NCBI RefSeq assembly: GCF_002160955.1
Contig: NZ_NFLN01000002.1
Coordinates: 124,001 to 188,000, forward strand
Source: Gemmiger sp. An120
GTDB taxonomy: Bacteria > Bacillota > Clostridia > Oscillospirales > Ruminococcaceae
Length of the DNA stretch: 64,000 nucleotides
Direction: 5' to 3'
The first letter of the stretch is position 1. Each line of letters opens with the position of its first letter. The notes beneath the pieces were generated by a model, which saw only the letters and a program-made list of their open reading frames with translations, did no database searches and was not told the origin of the DNA. Shown piece by piece: positions 52,163-60,952 of the stretch. The position numbers were made by a program, and so were the translations under genes.

Positions 52163-52399
52163 ATGATACCCAAGCAGGACAGGCTGGTGATTACCTTTTA
52201 TACCACCACCGATGCCATGGCCATGGAGCATCTGTGCCGGGAACAGAAGGCCGACGGCCGGATGATTCCAGTACCCCGCAGCATCTCTGCCGGCTGCGGG
52301 CTGGCCTGGAGCGCCCCTCCCGAGAGCGAAAAAGCGCTGCGTGCCTTACTGGATGCGGAACACATCCGGTTTCAAGGCGTGTATCGCTGCCTGGTGTAA
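52163..52399 (+). CDS. DUF3343 protein, putative Se/S carrier
   Basis: A 78-residue protein of the DUF3343 type (LVITFYTTTDAMAMEHLCRE; GRMIPVPRSISAGCGLAWSA). The conserved Cys in SAGCGLAW is thought to carry sulfur or selenium and work with TusA/YedF and cysteine-desulfurase proteins. GGGAGG lies ahead of the ATG. First gene of the selenium operon, 11 bases before the desulfurase gene. Confidence 0.8.
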   Translation: MIPKQDRLVITFYTTTDAMAMEHLCREQKADGRMIPVPRSISAGCGLAWSAPPESEKALRALLDAEHIRFQGVYRCLV

Positions 52400-52410
52400 G
52401 AGGTGGCGAG

Positions 52411-53550
52411 ATGATTTATCTGGACAATGCCGCCACCACCCGGCATAAACCGGACTGTGTGGTGGAAGCGGTAACCCGCGCCCTGTGCAGCCTGGGCAAC
52501 CCGGGCCGTGGGGCACACGAGGGATCCCTGGATGCAGACCGTGTGGTCTTTGATACCCGACTGGCTCTGGCAGAACTGTTTCACGCCGAGGGCCCGGAGC
52601 GGATCGCTTTTACGGCCAACGCCACGGAAGCCCTGAACATAGCCATTAAAGGGATACTGCAGCCGGGGGACCATGTCATCACCACTGCTATGGAGCACAA
52701 TTCGGTTCTGCGCCCACTCTATGAAATGGAAGAGCGGGGAGCGGAACTGACCATCCTTCCGGCAGACCGGCAGGGCCGTCTTCATCTGGAGGCATTCGAG
52801 GCAGCCATACGCCCCAATACCCGGGCCATCGTCTCTACTCATGGCTCCAACCTTACCGGAAACCTGGTGGACATCGGACAGGTGGGGCAGCTGGCCCGGC
52901 GTCATGGTCTGCTGCTGGTGGCGGACGCTTCTCAGACGGCAGGTGTATTTCCCATCGATGTCCAGCAGATGCAGATCGACATTCTCTGCTTCACCGGTCA
53001 CAAAAGTCTGCTGGGACCCCAGGGCACCGGCGGCCTGTATGTGCGGCCGGGCGTAACCGTGCGGCCGCTGCTCAGCGGGGGCAGCGGGATACAGACCTAC
53101 CGTCGGCACCACCCGCCCGAGATGCCCACCGCCCTGGAAGCCGGCACCCTCAACGCCCACGGCCTGGCGGGCCTGGGGGCCGCGGTGGACTACATCCGAC
53201 AGGTGGGACTGGAAACCATCCGGGAACAGGAAATGGACCGGATGTGGGAGTTTTACCGTCGTGTCCGGGCAATCCCGGGGATAACGGTGTACGGAGATTT
53301 TTCTCAGCGTCTCCGTTGTCCCATTGTGGCCCTGAACGTGCGGGATTACGATTCCAGCCAGGTCAGTGATGCGCTGTCTTCTCACTATGGCATCGCTACC
53401 CGGCCGGGGGCTCACTGTGCTCCTTTGATGCACCAGGCCCTGGGCACAGTGGAGCAGGGAGCCGTGCGGTTCAGCTTTTCCCACTTCAACACCCGCGAGG
53501 AAATCGAAACGGCCGTTTCCGCACTGGCGGAACTGGCACAGGAGGAATAA
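52411..53550 (+). CDS. Class V aminotransferase / cysteine desulfurase (selenium-linked)
   Basis: A 379-residue PLP enzyme. It starts IYLDNAATTRHKP, has SNLTG and ADASQTAG, the PLP lysine in FTGHKSLLG (Lys198), and a C-terminal Cys in RPGAHCAP that can carry persulfide or perselenide. In this group, next to DUF3343, YedF and SelD, the enzyme likely frees sulfur or selenium from cysteine or selenocysteine for the molybdenum hydroxylase cofactor. ATG 52411 has GAGGTGG ahead; the longer frame from 52156 overlaps the DUF3343 gene. Confidence 0.9.
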   Translation: MIYLDNAATTRHKPDCVVEAVTRALCSLGNPGRGAHEGSLDADRVVFDTRLALAELFHAEGPERIAFTANATEALNIAIKGILQPGDHVITTAMEHNSVLRPLYEMEERGAELTILPADRQGRLHLEAFEAAIRPNTRAIVSTHGSNLTGNLVDIGQVGQLARRHGLLLVADASQTAGVFPIDVQQMQIDILCFTGHKSLLGPQGTGGLYVRPGVTVRPLLSGGSGIQTYRRHHPPEMPTALEAGTLNAHGLAGLGAAVDYIRQVGLETIREQEMDRMWEFYRRVRAIPGITVYGDFSQRLRCPIVALNVRDYDSSQVSDALSSHYGIATRPGAHCAPLMHQALGTVEQGAVRFSFSHFNTREEIETAVSALAELAQEE

Positions 53551-53553
53551 ATC

Positions 53554-54165
53554 ATGGAACGAACAATTGATTGCCGGGGCATGGCCTGCCCTTTGCCGGT
53601 AGTCAACGCAAAAAAGGCATCGGAAGAACTGCAGGCCGGGGATATTCTGACGGTTCTGGTGGATAACGAGGTAGCGGTGCAGAACCTGCAGCGCTTTGCT
53701 TCTCACAAGGGATATGTCTCCACCGGTGAGAAGAAGAGCGAAACGGAATACACGGTAGTAATGACCATTACCGGCGCTGGAACGGCTGCTCCGGAAGAGG
53801 CAATTGCCTGCCACCAGGATACCCGTCGGAAAGGGATGCTGGTAGTGCTGTCGGCCAACACTATGGGCAATGGTGACCCCAAGCTGGGCACCGCCTTGAT
53901 GAAGGCCTTTGTATTTGCTCTCACCAAGCAGGATCAGCTGCCCGATACGATTCTGTGCTACAACAGCGGCGCATATCTGACCTGCGAGGGTTCCGAATCG
54001 CTGGAAGACCTGCAGCTGCTGGAATCGGAAGGGGTCACAATCCTGACCTGCGGCACCTGCCTGGACTTCTACGGTCTGCGGGAGAAGGTGGCGGTGGGCG
54101 GTGTCACCAATATGTATGAGATCGTGGAGAGAATGGAAGCCGCCAGCCAGATCATCCGGCCGTAA
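53554..54165 (+). CDS. yedF: YedF, TusA-DsrE sulfurtransferase-like selenium protein
   Basis: A 203-residue protein in two parts. Residues 1-75 are a TusA-like domain with the CPxP motif (RGMACPLPVVNAKK, Cys12), and residues 90-203 a DsrE-like domain (GMLVVLSANTMGNGDPKLG; LTCGTCLDFYGL). YedF is always found beside SelD in selenium-dependent molybdenum hydroxylase loci and probably carries the selenium. Three bases after the desulfurase gene. Confidence 0.9.
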   Translation: MERTIDCRGMACPLPVVNAKKASEELQAGDILTVLVDNEVAVQNLQRFASHKGYVSTGEKKSETEYTVVMTITGAGTAAPEEAIACHQDTRRKGMLVVLSANTMGNGDPKLGTALMKAFVFALTKQDQLPDTILCYNSGAYLTCEGSESLEDLQLLESEGVTILTCGTCLDFYGLREKVAVGGVTNMYEIVERMEAASQIIRP

Positions 54166-54179
54166 CAGGGGAGAACAGG

Positions 54180-55217
54180 ATGGAAACACAGGTAAAACTC
54201 ACCAAACTGGCCACCTGCGCCGGCTGCGGCGCCAAGATGGGTGCCGGCACTCTGACCAAAATGCTGGAGGGCTTCAAGACCCATTCGGATCCCCGGCTGA
54301 TCGTGGGCTATGATAAGAGCGATGACGCCAGCGTCTATGTGCTGAGCGAGGATCAGGCCCTGATCCAGACCACCGACTTTTTCCCGCCCATTGTGGACGA
54401 TCCTTACCTATACGGCAAAATCGCCGCCACCAATGCCCTCAGTGATGTGTACGCCATGGGGGGCGAGCCGAAGCTGGCTCTGAACATCCTGTGCGCGGCT
54501 GAGTCCATGGAGGACAAGACCATCCGGGAGATCCTGCGGGGCGGCTACGACGCAGCCTACGAAGCCGGGGCCATCATCACCGGCGGCCACACCATCAAGG
54601 GAACTGAACCCTTCTATGGCCTGGCGGTATCGGGGTTTGTGCACCCCGACAAGGTTCTGACCAATTCCGGTGCCCGGCCGGGAGATGTGCTGTTGCTGAC
54701 AAAACCGCTGGGTGTAGGGATCCTGACCACCGCCGCCAAGGCCGGGATGGCCGAGGGCGCCGTGATGGACCGGATCTACCGGCAGATGGCAACTCTGAAC
54801 AAGACCGCCCGGGATATCATGGTGCAGTACCCGGTTCACAGCTGCACCGACGTTACCGGCTTCGGCCTGCTGGGCCACAGTTATGAGATGGCCCAGGGCA
54901 GCGGCTGCACCCTGCACATTCAGGCGGATCAGGTACCGTATCATCCGGAAGCTCTGGAATTCGCCGACATGGGCCTGGTTCCTGACGGCGCCTACCGGAA
55001 CCGTGACTACGCCCAGCCGGGGGTCAGGGTGTGCCGGGAAATCCCCCTGGCCCTGGAGGATATCTTCTACGATCCGCAGACCAGCGGCGGTTTGCTGATC
55101 GCTCTCCCGGCGGAAGCTGCCGAAGCGTGCCTGGCCGAACTGCAAAAACAGATTCCGCAGGCTGCCCGGATTGGCTATGTGACCGAGCTGCAGGATGCAG
55201 CCATTAAACTGGAGTAA
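54180..55217 (+). CDS. selD: Selenide, water dikinase SelD
   Basis: A 345-residue enzyme that makes selenophosphate from selenide and ATP. The N-terminal glycine-rich loop reads TCAGCGAKMG, with Cys16 and Lys19 at the catalytic positions; it is a cysteine form, without in-frame TGA for selenocysteine. The ATP-binding DDASVY, TTDFFPP and TDVTGFGLLGH motifs are intact. No selA or selB is in the window, so selenophosphate here probably serves the molybdenum hydroxylase pathway. Confidence 0.95.
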   Translation: METQVKLTKLATCAGCGAKMGAGTLTKMLEGFKTHSDPRLIVGYDKSDDASVYVLSEDQALIQTTDFFPPIVDDPYLYGKIAATNALSDVYAMGGEPKLALNILCAAESMEDKTIREILRGGYDAAYEAGAIITGGHTIKGTEPFYGLAVSGFVHPDKVLTNSGARPGDVLLLTKPLGVGILTTAAKAGMAEGAVMDRIYRQMATLNKTARDIMVQYPVHSCTDVTGFGLLGHSYEMAQGSGCTLHIQADQVPYHPEALEFADMGLVPDGAYRNRDYAQPGVRVCREIPLALEDIFYDPQTSGGLLIALPAEAAEACLAELQKQIPQAARIGYVTELQDAAIKLE

Positions 55218-55220
55218 ATC

Positions 55221-56036
55221 ATGAAGAATTTGATTGTTGTCCGGGGCGGGGGAGATCTGGCCACCGGCACCATTTATAAACTGCACCAATGCGGGTTTCC
55301 TGTGCTGGTTCTGGAGATCGCCGCGCCCTCCGCTATCCGGCGGAACGTGGCTTTCTCGGAAGCTGTATACCAGGGCACCCAACAGGTGGAAAATGTGACC
55401 TGCCGTTTTGCCGACTCGCTGGAGGAGGCTGTCCGCCTGCTGGAAAACGGGGAACTGCCCCTGCTGGTGGACCCGGAAGGGAAATCCATTGAAGCGCTGA
55501 AACCCATGGCCGTGGTGGACGCCATTCTGGCCAAGCGGAACCTAGGCACGCATAAGGAGATGGCTCCCATCACGGTAGCCCTGGGCCCTGGTTTCACCGC
55601 CGGGGTGGACGTGGATGCCGTGGTGGAAACCCAGCGTGGTCACAACCTGGGACGGGTGCTGTGGCAGGGAGCTGCCGCCCCGAACACCGGCGTTCCCGGC
55701 ATCATTGCGGGTTATGGCAAGGAACGGGTAATACACAGTCCTGCGGCGGGAGTGCTGCGAAATGTCTGCAAAATCACCAATACGGTCCGTAAGGGCCAGA
55801 CGATTGCCGTGGTGGAGAATGAAGCCGGCGATGTACCGGTGGAGGCAACCCTGGACGGTCTGCTGCGCGGCCTGATCCGGGACGGTTACCCGGTAACCCA
55901 GGGATTCAAGATCGCGGACATTGACCCCCGCATAGGGGAGTACCAGAACTGCTTTACCATCTCGGATAAAGCCCGGTGCATTGCCGGGGGCGTGGTGGAA
56001 GCCGTACTGCATCTGAAAGGTGAGAGAGGCATATGA
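55221..56036 (+). CDS. yqeB: YqeB, EF2563-family selenium-dependent molybdenum hydroxylase protein
   Basis: A 271-residue protein (LIVVRGGGDLATGTIYKLHQ; ITVALGPGFTAGVDVDAVVE; PAAGVLRNVCKITNTVRKGQ) of the EF2563/YqeB family found in selenium-dependent molybdenum hydroxylase operons. Its biochemical role is not established. Overlaps the YqeC-XdhC gene as ATGA, three bases after SelD. Confidence 0.9.
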   Translation: MKNLIVVRGGGDLATGTIYKLHQCGFPVLVLEIAAPSAIRRNVAFSEAVYQGTQQVENVTCRFADSLEEAVRLLENGELPLLVDPEGKSIEALKPMAVVDAILAKRNLGTHKEMAPITVALGPGFTAGVDVDAVVETQRGHNLGRVLWQGAAAPNTGVPGIIAGYGKERVIHSPAAGVLRNVCKITNTVRKGQTIAVVENEAGDVPVEATLDGLLRGLIRDGYPVTQGFKIADIDPRIGEYQNCFTISDKARCIAGGVVEAVLHLKGERGI

Positions 56037-57421
56037 TTCAGGCGGTTGTGGGGTCAGGGGGTAAGACTACCCTGATTCACCGGCTGGCCACGGAGGCCCG
56101 GGCTCAAGGGAAAAAGGTTCTGGTAACCACCACTACCCATATGCGGATCGAGCCCGACACCCTGCTGAGCGGAGAGACTGCCCCCATTCTCCAGGCGCTG
56201 GAGGAAAAGGGCTATGCCATGGCGGGTCTGCCGCTAGGGGAGAAGATCTGCGCCCTGCCGCCGGACGTGTACCGGGCCGCCTGCGCTGCCGCTGACCTGG
56301 TTCTGATCGAAGCGGACGGATCCCGGAGTCTGCCTCTGAAATTCCCCCGAGAACAGGAACCGGTGATCCCGGACAATACCGATGAAATTCTGGTGGTCTG
56401 CGGACTGAATGGCCTGGGCCGTCCGGCCCGGGAGGTTTGTCACCGGCTGGATCTGGTCACGGCCTGCCTGGGGATTTCCGAAAACACCGTCATCACCCCG
56501 GTTCATGTCCAGCGGCTCGTGACCGAGGGATACCTGAAACCGTTGCGGCAGCAGTACCCGGACAAAAAGGTGGTGCTGATGCCCCGGGACAACGGTTCGC
56601 TGTATCAGAGGGCGGTGGCCAGTCTTCTGGCTCGGGAACAGGATGTGTCGGTGCTGGATCCGGCCTGGTTTGCCCTTCAGCCCGCCCTTATCATCTGCGG
56701 CGCCGGCCATGTGGGCCGGGAGGTGGCAGACCTGGCATCCCGCCTGGATTTTGATATCCGTGTAATAGATGCTCGGCCCGAGTTGGTAACCCGGGAACGT
56801 TTTCCTGCCGCCCGGCAGCTGATCTGCGATTCCTACGATCACCTGAACGACCATCTGGAACCGGGAGCCTGTTATGTGGTAGTGACCCCGGATCATCAGG
56901 CCGATTACCAATGCGTTTCTACCATTCTGCCCACCCCCTATACCTATCTCGGGATGCTCGGCAGCAGGAGAAAGGCCGCCTCTGCCTTCCGGCAGCTGGA
57001 GGAAGCAGGCTTTTCCCGGCAACAGATTGATAGTATCCATGCACCTATCGGTCTGTCCATCGGGGCGGTAACGCCGACCGAGATTGCCTTCAGCATCATG
57101 GCGCAGATCATCCAGGTAAAGAACCAGCACCCTGTGAGTTCCGCCGACCGGAATCTTTTGGAAAGCCAGGAAAAGGGCGTTCTGTGCGTAGTCATCGAAG
57201 CACAGGGCTCGGTACCCCGGCGGGAAGGCAGCATGATGCTGGTAACCGCCAGCCAGGTACTGGGGACCATCGGCGGCGGTGAGAGCGAATACCAGGCCAT
57301 CTGCCATGCCCGGGAACACGCAGGCTTGGATATCCAGACCTACGGGCTCCACCAAAGCGCTGCCGCAGAGCCGGACACGGCCTGTGGTGGTCAGATTAAG
57401 GTATTGTTTCTGCCGGTGTAA
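56033..57421 (+). CDS. YqeC-XdhC fusion protein with swapped XdhC domains
   Basis: A 462-residue fusion. Residues 1-205 are YqeC, a P-loop protein (VGSGGKTTLIHRL, TTTTHMRIE, LVLIEADGS, PVIPDNTDEI). Residues 220-345 match the Rossmann C-domain of XdhC (ALIICGAGHVGREVADLA; YLGMLGSRRKA; PIGLSIGAVTPTEIA). Residues 365-460 match the XdhC/CoxI domain that normally comes first (VEAQGSVPRREGSMMLVTASQ; GTIGGGESEYQAI). XdhC inserts the sulfido-molybdenum cofactor into xanthine dehydrogenase-type enzymes. Fusion with YqeC and the reversed order of the two XdhC parts are unusual to me. Confidence 0.85.
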   Translation: MIQAVVGSGGKTTLIHRLATEARAQGKKVLVTTTTHMRIEPDTLLSGETAPILQALEEKGYAMAGLPLGEKICALPPDVYRAACAAADLVLIEADGSRSLPLKFPREQEPVIPDNTDEILVVCGLNGLGRPAREVCHRLDLVTACLGISENTVITPVHVQRLVTEGYLKPLRQQYPDKKVVLMPRDNGSLYQRAVASLLAREQDVSVLDPAWFALQPALIICGAGHVGREVADLASRLDFDIRVIDARPELVTRERFPAARQLICDSYDHLNDHLEPGACYVVVTPDHQADYQCVSTILPTPYTYLGMLGSRRKAASAFRQLEEAGFSRQQIDSIHAPIGLSIGAVTPTEIAFSIMAQIIQVKNQHPVSSADRNLLESQEKGVLCVVIEAQGSVPRREGSMMLVTASQVLGTIGGGESEYQAICHAREHAGLDIQTYGLHQSAAAEPDTACGGQIKVLFLPV

Positions 57422-57449
57422 TTATTCCGAGAAAACCGTCTACAGCAAA

Positions 57450-57480
57450 AAGCACCTGATTCCAAGAGGGATCAGGTGCA
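57450..57480. terminator. Hairpin after the selenium operon
   Basis: GCACCTGAT pairs with ATCAGGTGC over an 11-base loop; A-rich on the left, T-poor on the right, so weak as a plus-strand terminator. Confidence 0.5.
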
Positions 57481-57602
57481 AATTTCAGATTGGGATCCGC
57501 ACTTGCCGATGATCATCCGATAAAGGCGATCTGCAACCGACGCAGGAATACGACTGCGCAGTATCTCCATGTGGAAAACTGGACGAACAGATCTCTAAGG
57601 GA

Positions 57603-57725
57603 ATGAAACTGTTTGCGAAAAACAAACTGAAACGGGCAATCAAAGAAGTTGCCTGCGCACAGGATGATTACGCCAAAGGAATGGAACCCGATGCCTTGCT
57701 GAAAGAAGCAACGGCGAAAAGTTGA
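57603..57725 (+). CDS. Small ORF or gene remnant
   Basis: A 40-residue frame (MKLFAKNKLKRAIKEVACAQ) whose frame stays open upstream to about 57516 without a good start. No spaced ribosome binding site is present. Composition looks protein-like. Probably the tail of a lost gene; family unknown. Confidence 0.3.
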   Translation: MKLFAKNKLKRAIKEVACAQDDYAKGMEPDALLKEATAKS

Positions 57726-57742
57726 ATTTGACGGAGGATTTT

Positions 57743-58258
57743 ATGAAGATAAAGGATATTGAAACTTCAAGACTTTTATTAAGAGCATTCACAAAAGAAG
57801 ATGCTTTGTGGGCATATAGTATCTGGAACAATCCAGAGATGGGACAATATCTGCCAGATGAAGCAAAAGAAGAAATAGATGATGAATATTTGAGCATGTT
57901 AGAAGGCTTAGGCGAGGATGAGGACTGTTGTTATTTGATTCCTGTTTTTAAGAATTCCTTGGAACGGGTTGGGACATGCAGTTTCATGGTAAGTGATGAT
58001 GGAAAAGTATACGATATTGCTTATTGCGTACATAAGAATTTTTGGTGTCAAGGCTATGCAACTGAAATCGCTCAGGGATTGATAGAATATGCTCGTCGAC
58101 AAGGAGCTGAGAAAGTAACGATTTATGTGAATCAGGAAAATACCGCTTCCAATCGTGTTGCCCAGAAATGTGGCGGAAAAATTGTCAGCGAGAGCACATA
58201 TAAGAAAAGGGGAACAGATATAATCATGAAAGATTATAAATACGAAATTCTATTGTAA
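57743..58258 (+). CDS. GNAT acetyltransferase, RimJ-like
   Basis: A 171-residue protein of the ribosomal-protein acetyltransferase branch. It starts ETSRLLLRAFTKEDA, has YDIAYCVHKNFWCQGYATEI as the acetyl-CoA-binding stretch, and ends NTASNRVAQKCGGKI. GGAGG precedes ATG 57743. Base composition is clearly more AT-rich than the neighbouring selenium operon, which suggests separate ancestry. Substrate unknown. Confidence 0.85.
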   Translation: MKIKDIETSRLLLRAFTKEDALWAYSIWNNPEMGQYLPDEAKEEIDDEYLSMLEGLGEDEDCCYLIPVFKNSLERVGTCSFMVSDDGKVYDIAYCVHKNFWCQGYATEIAQGLIEYARRQGAEKVTIYVNQENTASNRVAQKCGGKIVSESTYKKRGTDIIMKDYKYEILL

Positions 58259-58401
58259 AGTATTCCATACATAAATGGAGACAAGTTATCATTTCCCAAA
58301 GAATTTCTTGCGCACTAATTTACAGAGAGAAAGTGCGCCGCTAATGACAGAAAAACGCTCCCAGGCAACCGCTGACAAAATATAAACTCTGTTAACAAGA
58401 A

Positions 58402-58442
58402 AAACTCCCGTCTGATTCCTGTCAGGAATCAGACGGGAGTTT
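58402..58442. terminator. Bidirectional terminator
   Basis: AAACTCCCGTCTGATTCC pairs with GGAATCAGACGGGAGTTT over a short loop. It serves the GNAT gene on the plus strand and the BcrAB-like operon on the minus strand. Confidence 0.85.
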
Positions 58443-58534
58443 CGTATATTCACCCGAAAATCGCCAGCATCAAATCGTTTCATTCCGCTCAAAGCCTGCA
58501 AAATCAGGAAATACGGACTATGTGGGTATGTACG

Positions 58535-59275
58535 TCACATGACATCCTGATTTTTCAGAAGCTTGAAGCCGGCAAAAGTCGATACCGCCAGATAGCCGCA
58601 CAGCACAAGGAAGCACGGCAGGAATGCAGACAAGTCATCCGATGCCGAATAAACGGACGGCATATTCGCAGAGATTTTGATAAACCCAAGGCTGACCTGG
58701 ATTTTCAGGAATCCCAAAACCATTTCCAGGATATTGGGGAGATTTGGAATTACAAGACCGAACACAACACCCGTAATGGCATTTCTGGTATAGATTGCCA
58801 TAGTAACCGCAAAACTGATATGCGCCATTGCATACAGAATGCGTGCCAGCACGCCCAGAACATAATAGGCGGGATAGGCAACTCCACCTAAGCCGAATCT
58901 GCTGCCAGCAATAATGCCCATAACGATACCGCCGGCCAGCGTTACCAGCACATACACGGCGGATACGGTGAAAACAATGGAGAGGTAGTAATGCTTCTTC
59001 GCAATACCCCGGCCAAAAATGTTCTTCATGACACCGGAGCGATAGGCTTCCGCCACCATGTTCGTTGTCAGCAGCATGAAGACATACAGGACGGTATCTC
59101 CGCTAAAGAATATATCAAACAGCCCTTCCAGACCTGTAACCGGGTTGTCCACCGAGGCCAGGGAAAGAGTGAGCCGGATCGATACAAACATAAGGATAAA
59201 ACTGAGGGCAAGGCAGCCAAAGAAGAAATGGTCTTTTTTCAGCTGATACATATGTCCGCGAATCAAGCTTTTCAT
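58535..59275 (-). CDS. ABC-2 type permease, BcrB-like
   Basis: A 246-residue membrane protein with six predicted helices (LALSFILMFVSIRLTLSLA; TVLYVFMLLTTNMVAEAY; VFTVSAVYVLVTLAGGIVMG and others). The ATGA overlap with the ATPase gene shows they work together. Such pairs give self-protection or resistance against cell-wall peptide antibiotics or lantibiotics, or export lipids. GGGAGGG is eight bases before ATG 59275. Confidence 0.8.
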   Translation of the reverse strand: MKSLIRGHMYQLKKDHFFFGCLALSFILMFVSIRLTLSLASVDNPVTGLEGLFDIFFSGDTVLYVFMLLTTNMVAEAYRSGVMKNIFGRGIAKKHYYLSIVFTVSAVYVLVTLAGGIVMGIIAGSRFGLGGVAYPAYYVLGVLARILYAMAHISFAVTMAIYTRNAITGVVFGLVIPNLPNILEMVLGFLKIQVSLGFIKISANMPSVYSASDDLSAFLPCFLVLCGYLAVSTFAGFKLLKNQDVM

Positions 59276-60183
59276 ACCGCTTTCCCTCCCGAGAGTTTTT
59301 CCACGAAAAATCTCTCGATATCTTCGTCGTTTGCTCCCAAGCCACATACGCGCACCTTGTTTTCTACCAGGAACTGGTTCAGATCCGCCGGATTGATTTT
59401 CTCATACAGCTGCAGACTCTGATCAGAAATGGCCTCACAGCGAACGTCCGGATACCGGGACGCAATGAGGGTTTTGGCGCCTTCCAGATACCCCGGCTCA
59501 ACCGTAACCCGCACACCGCTGCTGCAGGCCTTTTCCAGCGTCTCTTTGCTGAACTCGTCAATCAGACATCCGCCATCAATGATGGCATAGTCCGTCGCCA
59601 GCTTATGCAGTTCGCTCAGGATATGGCTGGCAATCAGGATCGTGGTGCCATGCTCCCGGTTCAGCGCCTCCAGCATTTTGCGCATCTCATATACGCCTTC
59701 CGGGTCAAGGCCGTTGATCGGCTCATCGAGGATGAGGAAATCAGGATTTCCCAACAGCGAAATGGCAATGCCCAGCCGCTGTTTCATACCCAAGGAGAAC
59801 TGGCTGGCTTTCTTTTTTCCGGCATTCTGCAGTCCGACCATTTCCAGAATCTTCTGATGATCTTGCCCCTGGATACCAAACAGCAGGGAAAAATAGCGCA
59901 GGTTCTCCAGCGCTGTCATATGCTCATAGACGCCCGGTTTCTCAATCAGCATACCCAGGTTCTTGCGCACGGCAGGATCGTTTGTCTTTCCCAGCAGGGT
60001 ATAGCTGCCGTCGCTTTGCTGGGTCAGGCCGCAGATAATGCGCATGAGCGTGGTCTTGCCGGCTCCGTTCTTTCCGACCAGACCATAAATCGACTTTTTC
60101 GGCACATGAATGCTCACATGATTCAAAACCGTTTTAGCGCCATAGACTTTAGACAGGCCATCTGTTTGCAAAATGTATTCCAT
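59272..60183 (-). CDS. ABC transporter ATP-binding protein, BcrA-like
   Basis: A 303-residue ATPase. Walker A VGKNGAGKTT, signature FSLGMKQRLGIAISL, Walker B FLILDEPINGLDPEG. The last 80 residues (FSKETLEKACSSGVRVTVEP) are the usual BcrA-type C-terminal part. ATP use drives the permease at 58535-59275. GGAGATGATATG gives a ribosome binding site. An 8-6-8 inverted repeat lies 70 bases upstream. Confidence 0.9.
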   Translation of the reverse strand: MEYILQTDGLSKVYGAKTVLNHVSIHVPKKSIYGLVGKNGAGKTTLMRIICGLTQQSDGSYTLLGKTNDPAVRKNLGMLIEKPGVYEHMTALENLRYFSLLFGIQGQDHQKILEMVGLQNAGKKKASQFSLGMKQRLGIAISLLGNPDFLILDEPINGLDPEGVYEMRKMLEALNREHGTTILIASHILSELHKLATDYAIIDGGCLIDEFSKETLEKACSSGVRVTVEPGYLEGAKTLIASRYPDVRCEAISDQSLQLYEKINPADLNQFLVENKVRVCGLGANDEDIERFFVEKLSGGKAV

Positions 60184-60253
60184 ATCATCTCCATCTTTAT
60201 GTGTTTTCGGACAAAAAGAAGTATTTGCACAATTTGTTAATCTCAGTATAATC

Positions 60254-60275
60254 TAACAAATCTCCGCATTTGTTA
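60254..60275 (-). promoter_or_regulatory. Inverted-repeat operator before the BcrA-like gene
   Basis: TAACAAAT (60254-60261), CTCCGC, ATTTGTTA (60268-60275), a perfect 8-6-8 repeat. Partial copies TTGTTAAT lie on both sides (60234, 60281). A -10-like TATACT on the minus strand lies just downstream. It is probably the binding site of an unlinked TetR- or GntR-type regulator. Confidence 0.5.
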
Positions 60276-60347
60276 AGATGTTGTTAATTTCGAGCCCATA
60301 TCCGTGCTGTCATCCCAGGATAGCTCTTTTTAAATTCCGCACAAGAA

Positions 60348-60376
60348 AACCGCCGCAGGATATACCCTGCGGCGGT
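60348..60376 (-). terminator. GC-rich hairpin
   Basis: ACCGCCGCAGG pairs with CCTGCGGCGGT over a short loop with T-containing flanks. It may insulate the region between converging fragments. Confidence 0.5.
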
Positions 60377-60562
60377 AGTTTCTCATTCTTCTCTTTATGC
60401 CAGAATCCCGGATACTCCGGCAGTTTTGCCGTTCCGGATCCGTACCCCAAAGGTAGAAAACAGGAAACCGTACAGGTTCCGAAAACCGGGGACAGGGGAT
60501 AAGTCTTAGGCTTTTCCGGCTGTCCATTCAGGAGCCGCAAAGAATGCCCCTGCTTCATACCA

Positions 60563-60612
60563 AAAGCGCGGAAACAAGCCTGCTGTAAAGCGGCTTGTTT
60601 CCGCGCTTTCTT
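60563..60612 (+). terminator. Strong hairpin terminator
   Basis: AAAGCGCGGAAACAAGCC pairs with GGCTTGTTTCCGCGCTTT over an 11-base loop, followed by CTTG. No intact plus-strand gene precedes it, so it may be what is left of a lost operon. Confidence 0.6.
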
Positions 60613-60678
60613 GTATGTTTTAATAGGTGAGTATTTATCAGGCGCGTCACTGAAAAGTGGTACGCTTTTTGCAGCAAC

Positions 60679-60820
60679 AGGAGGGAAATCTTATTAGAAG
60701 CAAAACTCTCCAAAGAGATCCGTGAATACCGGAAATTCATTAACTTATACTGCTTAAATGAAAAGCCAATAAAATTCGTCTGCCCATGCTTTGTATTCGA
60801 AATCATGATACAATTAAACT
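60679..60820 (+). pseudogene. Possible remnant of a PrgI-like conjugation protein
   Basis: After AGGAGGG the frame reads LEAKLSKEIREYRKFINLYC and soon stops. N-terminus EAKLxKEIREY is typical of PrgI-family proteins of Gram-positive conjugative elements. A start codon is lacking (TTA in its place) and the membrane part is missing. Low confidence. Confidence 0.25.
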
Positions 60821-60952
60821 GAAATAGATGAACACATGGAGGTTCAGGTTTACAAAAGAATGGATCTTGACGAGCAGGGCAATCCCTATCCGCTTTTGTA
60901 CATGAGCCTGCCGAATACATCTGCGAAAAATCATAGTGACAGAGAGGGCCTT

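Noticed and set aside
54180-54240. Selenocysteine in SelD
   Set aside because: The catalytic position is a TGC cysteine codon, and there is no in-frame TGA.
60310-60558. 82-codon minus-strand gene
   Set aside because: No ribosome binding site, overlaps a hairpin, and composition is not protein-like.
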